Source of the DNA: Phlebotomus papatasi
Taxonomy: Eukaryota > Arthropoda > Insecta > Diptera > Psychodidae
Assembly (NCBI RefSeq): GCF_024763615.1
Contig: NC_077222.1
Coordinates: 46,500,001-46,564,000 of the forward strand
Direction of reading: 5' to 3'
Length of the DNA: 64,000 nt
Below are positions 34,145 through 45,991 of the stretch, one piece after another (position 1 is the first letter of the stretch; every line of letters begins with the position of its first letter). The translations under genes were made by a program, and so were the position numbers. The notes under the pieces were generated by a model, which ran no database searches, was not told the DNA's origin, and saw only the letters and a program-made list of their open reading frames with translations.

Positions 34145-37100
34145 CAAGGGCGTGCCCAGGATTTCGGTTAGGGGGAGGGGCTAAATCTCAAAATTTGTTG
34201 GCGAGGGGGGGGGTACATAATTTTTATTTTGAAAAAAAAACGTAAAAAAATAAAATGGGATAATAAAGCAGGTCCCCTACTTTTCAGCATAGATTAGCCT
34301 ATGCTTAATTTGTAGGTATTGGTAAGGAACAATCGTAAGTGTTCCTCGGACCAGTACACTCTCTCCCATATTATTGGCTAAAAATAAAATAATTTTTAGA
34401 AATTATTCGCTACTTTTTAGCAAATTACTACAGTAAGTAAGACATTCCTTTTAGTTCATATTTAATCTATAGAACCAACTATCCGAGAAACGTTTGATTA
34501 AGTCCCTTCCGATCCGCAGAACACGATGCATTTTTACAATTACACGTATCTTTATTAATTTCTGATAATAAATGCGCAAATTTAGATATAGTAAAACGAA
34601 TCACTAATATACCAATTGTCATATACAAAAACATCAAAATGTTTTGGAACTTATATATTTTTCTTAAATTTAATATGGAGGTCTTAACATTTCGTTTCGT
34701 GATACCCTTCAAGGCAAAAAGGACTATCATATAGAATTAATGATATGCTTCTGAAAATTTCCAGCTTTGACATTTTTATTTAACGAAAATTGACTTAAGG
34801 GGTTACGACTTCGAGGGTCAAGAAGACTAAAAACAGATTTTTTTTCCAAATTTCTGTTCTATCATAATAAAAAAAATTAATTCAAGCTCTTAGGCATAAA
34901 AATAACAAGATTTAAATTATATTTTCTGGATTTTAATTTAAAAATTTTCAAAATTCAGCCATTGTGCTATATTTTCTGATATCAAAAACGTAAATATTTC
35001 CTGTTAGGTAATGAATTAAACTAGTCCTTGAACGAAGGATTTTATGTTTACTTGATCATAACTTATTCTCTAATCTAAGACGAAACGTGGTGTAAAATCT
35101 GTAAAATACTTCAAAAATGCTATTCTTGTAGAATAGTCTTCAAAAAATTCAAATATCATTTTTTTCAAAAATCCTTTGTTCAAGGACGTGACCCCAATAG
35201 GGAGAAGCGGTTAAAAATGATAATGCTGATGATCATCAAGTACTGGTTTAACTGATTAGTTAACAGGAAATATTTGGCTTTTGGATTTCAGATGAACTTA
35301 TTTCAAGAAATATTGTCCATCGAAAACTTTTTTTTTTTTTCAAAAAGGTCTCCGAATTCCAAAAGTCAGATCTCTACAACTGAATTTTTAAAAGAAAATT
35401 TCAGAACATATACTTTAAATGTTGTACTTTTATATTCCTAAGAGCTCGAATTAACCCTTTAACGACGAGACAGTTTTCGCTGACCGAAAATCAGCAATAA
35501 AGTTGAAACTGATAAACAAAACTTGTGATACGTCTTATATCTGGCCTTCGAAAAGCCAATAGAATCTGATTTGGCGTTTTTTTGTGTCTCTATGAACGAT
35601 AGGGACAAAAATAGCTCAAAAATTTAAGTAATTTTTCTGACGATACCAATGACAGATTTTCACTCTAAAGAAAAATATTATGTTTGAGTATTGTAGTATC
35701 TTGTTCTAAAACGGTTTTGCTTAAAAAAAATTGGAAGTATAAAAAATAATTAAAATCAATTTTCACTATAAGAATTTAAAAATTCGTGTCATTTTTTAGC
35801 TTAAAAATTTACTATTATTGCAAATAGTTGGAGACTTGCAAAAAATATCCTAGATTCCTTCAAACTTCTACTTTGCAATTACGTATAAACATAAGTAAAA
35901 AATAACTTTAGGTTGTCACGAAAAATTATACTCTTTATGGGACACCGGTGTTCCTATCGTCCTTAAAGGGTTAAATAAACTTTTTATTCCGATGTAAAAA
36001 TATTAGAGAAAATTATGCTGTTTTTAGTATATTTTGACCCACGTCTCCCCTTCTTAAAGGGTCACATGGATCATGCAGCCTAAAAACAGCATGTTTCCTT
36101 TCTTTTTTGTCAACGTGATATAATTAATTCAATATAAGCTCTTAAGTATGTAAAAATACAACAGTTGAGCTGCATTTTTTTAAATTTTCATTAATAACTT
36201 TAAAAGTTTAGCTCTTGTAACTTGGTACGTAATTTTTGGAAGTGTCTTTTTGAAATTAAATTTACTTTTCGGTAGTCGCGATTACTCAGTGTAGATTAAT
36301 CTAACGTAAAAAAAAATTATTTCCTATTAGAAGATGAATTAAACTAACTTGAACCATGGATTTTTTGTTGCTTTGATAACGATTTATTTTTTAAGACAAA
36401 ACGTGGTGCAAAATACGCCGAGAATCGTATTTTTGTATTAAATTATCAAATAGGTGTGATTATGAAAGAATCACACCTAAAAAAGACCTAATTTTGTTTT
36501 TTTTTAAATCCTCAAGTTTAAGAACGGGTTTAACTCATCTGCTAACAGGGAATAATTGGTTTTTCTGAGATCAGATGAATCTACTCTAGTAATCGTTAGG
36601 TATTAACGAAAAATAAGTTTTTTCAATAAACGTTTCCGACAATCAGGTCCTAACGGCCGAATTTTTATTTTTTTTTTTAAATAAACATGTCAAAAATATA
36701 GTTTATATGTTATGCTTTTATATGCTTAGGAGCTTGAATTAAATAAAATTTTTATTATGTTCAGAAGAAACTAGCTTACTTTTCAATAACAGTATATGGT
36801 AAATTGTTGGTGCTAAAAGCGATCTTTAGAGAACTCAATGACGACTTTTATAAAACAAATTCTAACCCTATGCTATTACTTTCTCCATGGCTTTTTAAAT
36901 TTTCGTTATAAATCCTTAAATATCCTTTAATTCTGTAAAAAAAAAACATTACGTGATAACTTCCTCCTTTTCGAAAAATATAATATATTACTGAAATTAT
37001 GTTATAAAAAGAAAGTAAAAATAATTACTAAATATTTGCCCATTTTTACACTTCTTTTAAATTTTTGAATGTAGTGCAGTGGGGGCAACAGCCTTGCTCT

Positions 37101-37423
37101 GCCCCCTCCCCTCCCCGATTGGGCTTTTAATTGTTTTTTTAGCTCATTTTTGTATTGACAAACGAGCAGTAAAACACTAAATTTGAAAAGTGACTAAATT
37201 TACAACTTTTAAAAGAAGTAGAATTTTCATTAAAGTTTCGATCTTTATGGATCGAAAAATTAAGCCCATTTTTGGAAAGATTTGTTTTTTTTTTTACTGA
37301 ACAAAATTATTAATTTTTGCTGACCAAATATATATTTTTTTACTTTTCATTTGTTTTTGTCTTCTTTGAAGCTTCTAGGGGGGGGGGCAGCTGCCCCCCT
37401 GCCCCTAGCTGGGTACGCCCATG
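34145..37423. mobile_element. 3.3-kb hAT-like element interrupting a repeat
   Basis: The left end CAAGGGCGTGCCCAG and right end CTGGGTACGCCCATG are inverted copies. TTTTGATT lies outside both (34137-34144, 37424-37431), an 8-bp target duplication. Both termini have G-runs or C-runs (34190-34213; 37378-37404). The interior carries a TTAA-flanked MITE (35451-35974) and AT-rich sequence; a minus open frame at 34479-34730 is not recognised. Non-autonomous as far as can be seen. Confidence 0.7.
35451..35974. mobile_element. TTAA-flanked MITE, CCCTTTAACGACGAG family, copy 2
   Basis: Begins TTAACCCTTTAACGACGAG and ends CGTCCTTAAAGGGTTAA. Shares its interior with copy 1 at 19755, e.g. CTCTATGAACGATAGGGACA. 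Nested in the hAT-like element, itself in an Rpn2 intron. Confidence 0.82.
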
Positions 37424-37628
37424 TTTTGATTTAAATAAAAACTTTGCATTTTTTCTGAAATTTGATTCCAAATTGCTGTATAGTATATCTCTTATCTTTA
37501 GTTCCAAATCGAATTTGCATGCAATTCGAGTTTACTCACGTTAAGAATCTCACATACTATAAGATGATCTAGGATTATCTCTAGTTTTAGATTCATCGAC
37601 TAAATTTGGAAAGGTTTTTAATACGTAC

Positions 37629-37881
37629 CTCATTTTTGGCATCTTTCAACTGTTGCAGGAGATAATCAATTATGTTTTCTCCATGGTTTGCGTGAATTAA
37701 GCCCAAAGCATACAAGCCACCACCTTCTGAATATCCAGAACTCGGACCAGCTTCTTTGGGCAAATAACTCTGCATTAACGCAAGAGACTCTTGTTCATGA
37801 CCCCTATGTATAACTCCAAGAGAAGCTGTGGCAGTTAATTTAGCCCAGTTTGTTGCACGAGCCAACCACTCCAGATTGTCC
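37629..37881 (-). CDS. Rpn2: Rpn2/PSMD1, exon 5 (first PC repeats)
   Basis: Encodes residues about 395-479: DNLEWLARATNWAKLTATAS, LGVIHRGHEQESLALMQSYL and GGGLYALGLIHANHGENIID. The LGVIHRGH and YALGLIHANHG units are PC repeats, which build the toroid of Rpn2. Acceptor CTATTTTTAG; donor AATGAG|GTACGT, phase 0. Confidence 0.95.
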
Positions 37882-39479
37882 CTAAAAATAGTCAATATGT
37901 ATATATTCAATAATTAATTGCCAAATTTTCTCAGATATATTCGAGTCAGTTATTCATCTAAACGCCTCAACATGTTTTCACCACGCAGTCTCTGTTAAAT
38001 ATATGGTATATAATATGCAAACATAATGTTCATATATGGCTTGAAAAAAACTGCATTTGAATAATATATTCCTATTTTTAGAAGAAGAAAACTTTCTGCA
38101 CCAAAGTACAACAAAACTTCAATAATATTATGCCAAGTTACTTAAACATAAACAAAAGTAAATATTTTTAATATTAGTTTAAAATGCATATTTGTATTTA
38201 TTTGAGATTAATAAAAACTTTCTGAATAATAAATTGACAAAAAAAACAGACTTAAAAATAAAGAATAAATTAGAAAATCAAAAAAAGTAGAGCAGAACAT
38301 AGATGAGAAATGATCGTAAAAAAAGAATAAGATATAGATATTTACACCTTCTTAAATACCTTTTTTATTTAGATATTTATACCTACTCAAAAGATAAAAA
38401 ATACCGAGGTTTAATTCTTAAAGATTTTTTTCGGTTTACATATCGCACTTCCGTTATTTCAGTGGCACTTTTAGCATTTGGGTGTTTTGAGAAAGAAGGC
38501 CTCAAACAATTGTAAATTTCAGTTACACACTGAGGTCATTTTAGACTTAGAAATGTCATTTGCTGAACACATTACCAAATTTTAAAAAAATCCAAATGAA
38601 AAGATAAACTATTTTATAAAACGTATATACAAAGAATTTTTAGAGTTTTGAGAGAAAAAGTTGAATATTTAGAAGGAAAAGCTGTTGTTTTTGCGCAAAG
38701 TGCTTTAGAAAACTTTTAGATAAAACCAAAATTTTGATATTTTAAAAATTACTCGAAATGAATTTCAGTTTATGACAATAAATGAAAGTGATTCTATTTT
38801 TTTGGCATTGAATAAATGAGCAGTAAAAAGTTACAATTGATCAGTAACAAAAAAAACTTTGAAACAGTGATATTATCGTCCAAATTTTGGCAAAGGGAAA
38901 ATAAATGGCTTTTCACTCTATATAATATTTTAAATGTTAAATATATAAATTAGTCCCATTTTTGTAAATATTTAAGTTTTTACTGACCATAATTTGATAT
39001 TTTACTGCTCATTTTTAATTTTTTACTGCCCATTTAGAATTTTTTACTGACCGTTTGTTTTTTGCCTTTTTTTTGTCCAAGCAGAACATCAGTATTGACG
39101 CATTCTGAGTAAAAATACAGACATTTTGTGGCCAGTACTGTACTTTGTCGACTTAAAGCAATTATTTAAACATTTCTAAATTAAAATATAATTCTGAACT
39201 TTAATACATGCGTACTGATATGTTTTGATATGATTTTAACACATCTGATGAAATAGCCCTATATTCTAGACGCTAAAGGTGATGTTACCCCTTAAATTTA
39301 AATAAATTTAAATCTTCAAGTCACACAAGTTTCCTATTATTTTTTTTTCTGGATTAAGAATCTGTACTTAAATTATAAAAGGCCGTAGAGGGAAGGACAG
39401 CTTTAAATTGGGATACTTCAGAAATTGGACTAATTATCACTTAATTTGTATAATTTTTTTACTTCATTAATTTAATTAC
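37882..39479. other. Rpn2 intron 4, AT-rich
   Basis: No exon, transposon ends or structured RNA recognised. Around 38990-39065 ACTGACC/ACTGCCC-like phrases with T-runs recur, a probable decayed repeat. Confidence 0.4.
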
Positions 39480-39948
39480 CTCAAGAATTGATCACTTGTT
39501 GTGCCACTGTGCATAAAAGCATTAGCTATAACGGTAGCTGTATGACATATTGATACACGGACAGCTTCTTTTGTGGCCCGCAATATCTGCAAATCAGCAT
39601 GATTGCTGCGTATCAGGAATTGCAATTGTAAATCAATGGATATCTCGCCAGAGAGAATATTAATAAGTTTCTCAATATTAGATTGATGTTGCTTTTCTGT
39701 CTCATTCAAAGTATCTAGACTTCTCTCAATAGTAACATCCCCATCATCATCAGTACGAGATTCACTCTTCTCCTCCGTAGTGCTGGCCGTTGGTGGATTG
39801 AGACCTTGTGGTTTGAAATTTGATGGTAACGCACTTGGAATTGGTGCAGTTGTCTTGAGAGCTTGAAGTACTTCTCCCAAAAATTGCTGCGTTGCCGATT
39901 CATACAAATCAAAGGCTATCTGATAAGCCATCAGTACATTCTGCCCAC
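39480..39948 (-). CDS. Rpn2: Rpn2/PSMD1, exon 4
   Basis: Encodes residues about 239-394: GGQNVLMAYQIAFDLYESAT, then a variable acidic linker (TTEEKSESRTDDDGDVTIER), then INILSGEISIDLQLQFLIRS and ANAFMHSGTTSDQFLR. The acidic linker is a known variable region of the family. Acceptor AACAGAAG, donor TTGAG|GTAATT. Confidence 0.95.
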
Positions 39949-40169
39949 CTTCTGTTGATAGAAAGATAATCCAACTTTAAAAAAAAATTTTAAGAAAACT
40001 ATCAATCTAAAGCGGCATTCATACTAGAGGTGTAATCCAGTTACTGAATGACTTAAAATTTTAAATAAAACCAATTCTATCTGTTTTCATTTCTAATAGG
40101 TCATTTGCCTTTAAAAATCCATTCCTAAGTCAAAATTTACCAAAAAAAAAAAGTTGAATGATAAGAATT

Positions 40170-40352
40170 TAGAGAAGTTAAGCCATATGGCTAGGCCTTA
40201 TGCCCTAGGCACATTTACAATTACAGTTTGCAGTTTCTGACTAATCCGTCTCTTGGCTAAGGCCGAGAAACAGCTCAGTTAGGGGAAAACTGATCGTTTC
40301 TTGGCTTAAGTCGTAAGTATTCTAGAGAATTAGGTCTCAAGCCCGTATAATA
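40170..40352. repeat. dispersed repeat abutting an Rpn2 splice donor
   Basis: GAAGTTAAGCCATATGGCTA and CAAGCCCGTATAATATTT match 61755-61795 (GAAGTTAAGCCACATGGCTT, AAGCCCGTATAAG). The centre has GGCTTAAG/CTTAGGCC-like inverted pieces also seen at 14560-14620. It ends within about 6 bases of the exon 3 donor. Confidence 0.5.
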
Positions 40353-40357
40353 TTTAC

Positions 40358-40935
40358 CTTTAGTCAATTTATCCAAAATCTCTGCAACTGCTAGAGGATC
40401 TTCCAAAAATATCAAGCACTGACACATGCTAACATAGTCTGGAACGCCAAGATTGCGATAGAGCTCTACAAGAGCTCGCAAAACAGTGTTTCGGAAAGCA
40501 CGATTCTGAATAAGACTCATAGCAACTTGAAAAGCATACGAAAGCATTCCGGGAATATCGTCAGATTGCATAATTGATGATTTGAAAATGTCCATACGAC
40601 GTGTCTCTAGGGCAATACCCAAAGCCTGACGATACTGTCCATCATCCAAGCAGCGTTGAATCATCCGGTTGACGATTGCTTCGAGACGAGAATCAATTGG
40701 TTTTGCCTCCGTAGGATTCTCAATCAAAGCAACACGCTGCTGGATGTAAAAATCAATGCATTTGGCCACTATCGTGTCCACATATTCATTGCGAGAGTTA
40801 ACATCGAAAAGTCCACCAGCACCCAATGCATAGGTCAGAGCATCCTCGAAAGAACCCAAGTGGTAGTAAACTTTGGATGCTACCAGTGCAGCCAAGTCAT
40901 GCTGGACGAAACCCTTATCTTCGTGCAGGATTTCG
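40358..40935 (-). CDS. Rpn2: Rpn2/PSMD1, exon 3
   Basis: Encodes residues about 46-238: ILHEDKGFVQHDLAALVASK, then VYYHLGSFEDALTYALGAGG, and on to SMCQCLIFLEDPLAVAEILD. It is the helical N-terminal solenoid, very highly conserved with animal PSMD1. Donor CTAAAG|GTAAAT. A dispersed repeat (40170-40350) ends only a few bases beyond the donor, so a transposon remnant abuts a constitutive splice site. Confidence 0.95.
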
Positions 40936-40995
40936 CTGAAAAAAAAAATAAAACACATAATTTAAAGTTTCTAAAATTTCCAAAAACTAACTCAC

Positions 40996-41113
40996 ATCTT
41001 CTCAATGGCTTCAGAGATTTCCGGCCAAAACTCATCAACAATCACGTCTAATTTTTTTAGAGCAAAAACTTTTAGCTCAAACATTGGCTCATCGAGGAGC
41101 GATATAATACCAG
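40996..41113 (-). CDS. Rpn2: Rpn2/PSMD1, exon 2
   Basis: Acceptor TTTACAG, donor AAGAT|GTGAGT. It encodes GIISLLDEPMFELKVFALKK followed by LDVIVDEFWPEISEAIEKI, the conserved first helices of Rpn2. Phase agrees with exon 1 (G|CT gives Ala) and exon 3 (AT|C gives Ile). Confidence 0.93.
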
Positions 41114-41251
41114 CTGTAAATAAAGAATGTCCCAAATACAGAATAATATAGAATTGAAATATTAATAATGTTTACTATCATTTCTAACCTCAAAATATAT
41201 CATCATGACTCAACAAATAATACAATTATAGAAATACCACATTTTACTCAC

Positions 41252-41270
41252 CGGCTGAAGTAATATTCAT
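41252..41270 (-). CDS. Rpn2: Rpn2/PSMD1, exon 1 with start codon
   Basis: This starts the gene for the largest base subunit of the 26S proteasome 19S regulatory particle. Rpn2 is a scaffold in the nucleus and cytosol that positions ubiquitin-chain receptors. The ATG at 41270-41268 opens MNITSAG, the expected Rpn2 N-terminus, and is cut by CAGCCG|GTGAGT. The eight exons (41270 down to 18768) total 1907 nt in continuous phase, about 635 residues. Known family members are about 950-1020 residues, so roughly the last 380 are absent. Exons 3-4 give the N-terminal helical part and exons 5-8 the proteasome/cyclosome (PC) repeats. Confidence 0.9.
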
Positions 41271-41562
41271 CTCTACGCCCTTATCAAGATATTATTTCAA
41301 TTCAAAAGTATTAGCAAATGAATTTCAATAATTTCAATTAAAAACAAATTCTACACTCGCGACAGCTCAGTGAGATTTATTCACAAAACTGAAGAGAAAG
41401 AGCAAGCTACGTACACAGGGTCATTCGTCATACGCACACGACGGAAAATGTATTTCGAAAAATTCGAATTTCCACTGAATCCGAGAGAACATAATAGATA
41501 GCGCTGAAAACACAAAGTGGAACTTTCAAATTCCATGGGCAGTACCCGCCCCTACAAAAACT
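41271..41562 (-). promoter_or_regulatory. Rpn2 5' flank and probable promoter
   Basis: About 290 bp between the Rpn2 start codon and a TTAA-flanked MITE at 41563. It is less AT-rich than the surroundings around 41350-41530. No TATA box or clear initiator could be assigned. The MITE limits how far undisturbed upstream sequence extends. Confidence 0.35.
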
Positions 41563-42106
41563 TTAACCCATTCAGTCAATGTACCAGAAATACTTGAGAT
41601 AGAATGTTCATATTTTGGGATTAGTTTCCTACAGATTAATAGATGATTTTTTTGAAAAGAAATAAATTTTATCTATTACAGGGGCGTGGGGATTCGCCCT
41701 CAAACACACGTCTTAACGGTCACTGAATTTAAATTCTGTGCATTAATTCATTACAATTACAAACTCTATTGCTTTAGATAGAGTAACTGTCCAAGAAAAC
41801 AAATTGGCAACCAGAATTCAAATCAGGAAAGAGAAAAGACGCCAATTTTAATAAATTCAACGGGATGTCGTATTTTCCGTCCGCCATTTTGAGCAAAAAT
41901 TTAGCATGACCTTCCCCGAAGCAAGAAAACAATAACAAAATGTATTTTCATCTCTGTCGGACTATTTCTCCCAAGTAACTGAAGAATTAAAGTTAACTAA
42001 AAATCCATTCCCGACAGCAATTCGAGTATCAGTTGCCCAGGAATAAATCATCTAAAATTACTCAATTTGCGTATGGTGTATAATACCATGGTAAGGAATG
42101 AGTTAA
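41563..42106. mobile_element. TTAA-flanked MITE, CCCATTC family, copy 1
   Basis: Begins TTAACCCATTC and ends GAATGAGTTAA, TTAA at both borders. A second copy in the same orientation occupies about 54125-54552 (shared TTTAAATTCT, GCCATTTTG, TATAATACCATGGTAAGGAA). It sits 0.3 kb upstream of the Rpn2 start. No coding region. Confidence 0.72.
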
Positions 42107-42686
42107 AGAAGAGAAGAAGAAGAAAAGGGCAGTATTAAAAGTCCCAATTTAGAATAAAAAAAATTAGCAAGGAGTCAATAAAAGCAGATTGTGAATTCAA
42201 ATTTTCTTAGTCTTAAACATTATTTGATTTTAATCCTTTGAGGAACAGTAGTCCACGACACGACCCACTGCTCCTCATGATGACCCTGTATGACCTGAAT
42301 TTGTTAACACAATTTTTTTTTTTCTAATAGAAAAACTTTAGCTATTTGGTATCACACTGATCCTAAAATGCTTTACCCTTTGAATACGAGTGGGTCACAA
42401 ATCGAAAACCCAGAGAATTTTTTTTCTGGATTCTAAAGTAATTTTATCTTTTGTGTGGTCACCGATGACGAATTTGTCCTAGTAAAGCATAGAAAATACA
42501 AAAAATAAACAGTTCAAGTTTTCTTTTTTCTTTTTAGTTCCAATTGAATTTTCTACTTTAACTAGATAATATAATCACACTTTTATAATTAGAAGTGATC
42601 TCAATTAAACAAACTTAAATACAATTTCAATATACAGCTAAAATCTATTAACAACTATATAACTATTACATCGGAAAAAGGGGTCC

Positions 42687-42986
42687 CGGTCAAAATCCCG
42701 AAAGCCAAAATCCCGAATGCCAAAATCTCGAACTCCAAAATCCCGAAAGCCAAAATCCCGAAAGCCAAAATCCCGAATTCTTAAAAGTGTTATAGCTACT
42801 CCCACGATTGTATCCGCGCTTGCTGGAGGCAAAGGGAAATCTTCTGTGTCTTGGGAAATTATTCTAAACATTTTCCTCTATATAATTTCATTCCTATCAG
42901 GATTTTGAACATTCGGGATTTTGGCTTTCGGGATTTTGGCTTTCGGGATTTTGGCCTTTTCGGGATTTTGGCGTTCGGGATTTTGG
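42687..42986. repeat. mirror arrays of a 15-bp unit
   Basis: About six tandem copies of CAAAATCCCGAAAGC (42687-42783) face about five inverted copies (GGGATTTTGGCTTTC, 42903-42986) across a 119-bp unique spacer. The arrays could fold into one long stem. It lies between Rpn2 and the sugar transporter. Open frames crossing it (repeated Arg-Asp-Phe-Gly) are artefacts of the 15-bp unit. Confidence 0.75.
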
Positions 42987-43422
42987 CTGCCACCGCGGAA
43001 AAAGAACGTAGTGCAATTTAGTTTTTCCTAATAAAAGTATTAAAAACTATGAAATATGAATCATTTAAAAAATCCATTTAATCATTGAAATCAGAGGAAT
43101 TGAAAAATAGTTGTTTCTGTGTACAGTGTGTACACATTGATATATTTTTTATATAAATTTGTTATATGATATGTAAAATAAATTAATTGAATTCCTTGAT
43201 GTAAAACAATAAACTTAATTGGATTTCTTTAGAATAAAAAAATTTACACGTATATTAAGACTTTAATTACTTTGGATTATCACCATAATAAAACCGAGGA
43301 TTGATAATAAAACAACTAAAACAAAAATTTTACTCGCAATGGTGGACAACAAGCAAAAAATTGCTGTAGTCAGTCTATAACTGGATGTCTAACTCATCCA
43401 TAGATATAATTCACGTGAAATC

Positions 43423-43428
43423 TTTATT
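43423..43428 (-). terminator. candidate polyadenylation signal of the transporter
   Basis: AATAAA on the minus strand about 115 nt after the transporter stop codon, the first close match. Cleavage site not visible. Confidence 0.35.
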
Positions 43429-43543
43429 TTTTATTACTCCAAAAGATAAAGCAACACATGTCTTCTTACAGTTGTTAAAGTCTATATTTTTTTTCTTATT
43501 TTACCTATACGTTACGTTGATAAAAAAGTAACCAGATGATGAG

Positions 43544-44187
43544 CTACAGTTCTTTGCCTTGGAGAGCCAAGACTATTTCTTCAAAATTCTTTCCCTTGGT
43601 CTCGGGTAGGTAAAAATATACAAATACAAATTCGAAAATGCACCAACCGGTAAAGCACCACATGGGAGTGTACATTCCGCAAACATCCGCAAAAAGCAAA
43701 AAGAAATTTACAATAAAGAATGTAAGGACCCAGTAGAACATCAAGAAGCTGGTACATACAACTCCTCGTAGTTTTGGTGGTAGCACTTCAGCAGAAACGC
43801 TAAATGGTATTGCAACAATTCCAATAGCTGCCAGTGTCATTTGACCGGAAAATGCAGCTATTGAGAGCCATCCTAATGATGTCATATCTACACCCGCAGA
43901 ACGTAGGAAGAACAGGATACCCATAATACTAAGGCAAAGCGCTGATCCCAAACTAGACAGAATAAGAATAGTCCGACGTCCCCATCTTTCAACGAACACA
44001 ATGGCTAAATTACTGCCTATGAGCTCGAATATTCCTATAATAACTGCACCCAAATTTGCATCCCAACTTGATCCAGATTCTCTCAGGACACTAGCGGTAT
44101 AGTTATCAAGAGGCAAAACTCCACAAACACTGCGACCAGATATCAAAACAAGGCTTATGATAATTGCCTTGCGTGTTGTGAAAGGTT
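43544..44187 (-). CDS. MFS sugar transporter (Tret1-like), last exon
   Basis: C-terminal half (about 214 residues) of a plasma-membrane facilitative sugar transporter of the insect Tret1-like group. After the acceptor ATTTTCAG it reads PFTTRKAIIISLVLISGRSV, then VERWGRRTILILSSLGSALC (the RWGRR loop motif), a series of hydrophobic segments for TM8-TM12, the EVLPPKLRG loop, and ends FYLPETKGKNFEEIVLALQG then KEL and TAG. PETKG is the family's C-terminal signature. TM1-6 would be on exons at higher coordinates but none was recognised; they may be in the gap at 45992-46491 or beyond, or the gene may be a fragment. The substrate cannot be told from sequence. Confidence 0.88.
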
Positions 44188-45699
44188 CTGAAAATATAAT
44201 TGTTTAAAATATTTTAATATGCAGTAAACAATACAGTGTATGAATCTCTGCAGTCAATCTTATTGAATAATAATATATTTAAAAAAAAATCCTACTTGAA
44301 ACCTAATATCATATTGGTCGTAATATTTCAAGAGGAAAAATATATTCACCCAACTTTATAGTGAAACGAGGGAAACTCATGAAAATATTTTTAAATATTT
44401 AAGGATCAAATCGATCAAATACTTTAAAAAATACTCATATAAAATAATTTTCAATTCTTTGCAAAATATTTTCTTTTAATTTTTTTTTTAAATAAAAGTA
44501 GATTTCAGGATCTTTTATGTCATATTAAAATGCACCCTTTTGAATTTAATTATTCATAATAAAGCAACTAGCTATACTTTCTATTATTTATTCGTATATT
44601 TGTATTTTATTGTTCTAATTTTATATTTTATTATTATTTTTATTTTCGAAATTGTCAACTAATATTGTTTTATTTATAGTAACAAAACGTATTTCACTTT
44701 TGGAAGCTTTTAAGTGGTTTATGTGGTGGATTAAAAAACAACATTATATTTTAATTCACTCTAATTTTTTCCCCACATATAATATAAAAAATATTTAAAT
44801 CTGGCTCTTGAGCATATAAAAGAACAATTTTTATAAACTATATTTCCTAAAGTTTTCATTCATTTTAAAATTTCAGCTGTTGGGTTTGAACTTGATTTTC
44901 CTACTACTAAGAAAACTACTTTCCGGTAGTCACGACGATCATTCAAAGTAGATCCAGCAGAAATTAAAAATACAAATTATTTCTAGTCTAGTTAGCAGAT
45001 AACTTAAACTCTGTACGAAGAATTAAAAAAAAATAATCTTGGATTCTCAAATATAATATTAGACATATTTTACTCCATGTTTCGTCTAGTAAAGTTGTGA
45101 TCAAGGAAACATAAAATTCTTCGTTCAAGAAAAGAGCTTAATTGTTGCATTTTTACTTGCCTCGTAGCTTGAATTAATTTTTTTACGTTGAAAAAAAAAT
45201 TAGAGAAAACATGCTGTTTTTTAGTTTTCTGACCCACGTAAGAATGCTTAAGCTTAACTCTTTTGCATCAGGGCTGGCTCCTTCAGATAATTTTTAAAGT
45301 GGTGGCAAAGCATCCCATGCTATGCGAGATGTTCGAAATCGTAAGTGAGATACTTTTCCCTCAAAAGTGTTTTCGGATGTTTTACTGGTTATTTATACGT
45401 TCACAGCCAATTTAAACCGATTCATAAAACTCAATGATCGGCTAGAGAAAGGAGTAATGAAATTGATTTTCGGACCAAAAAATTACGTATCGATTCATAA
45501 CCGGTTTACGACCGGTTTGTAACATTGTTCGAAATACCTTAAGAGTAATATAATTGAACTGACTGGAACCGGTTCAGGATGAGCCTAATCAGGAACTCCA
45601 AGACCTTTCCTATGAACCCAAACATGATATCACAGTCGGATGAAAAACACGCTAGGATCTTTGCGACCTCTGACCTTGAAAACCGTTATTAGGGATCAT
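44188..45699. other. transporter intron or upstream sequence with repeats
   Basis: No further transporter exon recognised. 45290-45560 holds a repeat with GATTCATAACCGGTTTACGA and CATGCTATGCGAGATGTTCG, related to 16170-16440 and 57100-57300. Confidence 0.45.
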
Positions 45700-45991
45700 T
45701 CAATGGTATTTACATATATCCACGTCTCCATTCCACTCTATTCTAAGTCGACTTAGAATTATATTACTACGACAGATATGTTGTTCTTAGGACCGAGATT
45801 TACAATTGGTAAAAAACTTTATGGTCATCCGACGTCCGGGTAATTAAATATCACAGAATTCGAATTCTGTGTTAAATATTCAAGTTTTTCGAAAAAAAAT
45901 TGCACGGGCGGCAGGAAATTGCGAATTTCAAATGGCTCTCCTGAAAAGTTGCTATTCTGAAACAGAATAGTATGGAATGGAACCATCGATA
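45700..45991. repeat. dispersed repeat running into the second gap
   Basis: Matches 57337-57600: shared TAAGTCGACTTAG, GGTCATCCGA, TCAAATGGCTCTCCT and AGTATGGAATGGAACC. In the complete copy this last segment is the inverse of the beginning, so the element has long inverted ends. The assembly gap begins inside it. Confidence 0.6.

Noticed and set aside
42638..42908. Repetitive protein with Arg-Asp-Phe-Gly or Lys-Ser-Arg-Lys-Pro units
   Set aside because: Both are translations of the 15-bp tandem unit in opposite directions; no other sign of coding.
42687..42986. CRISPR-like array
   Set aside because: Units are contiguous without spacers, arms are inverted to each other, and the DNA is a eukaryotic nuclear sequence.
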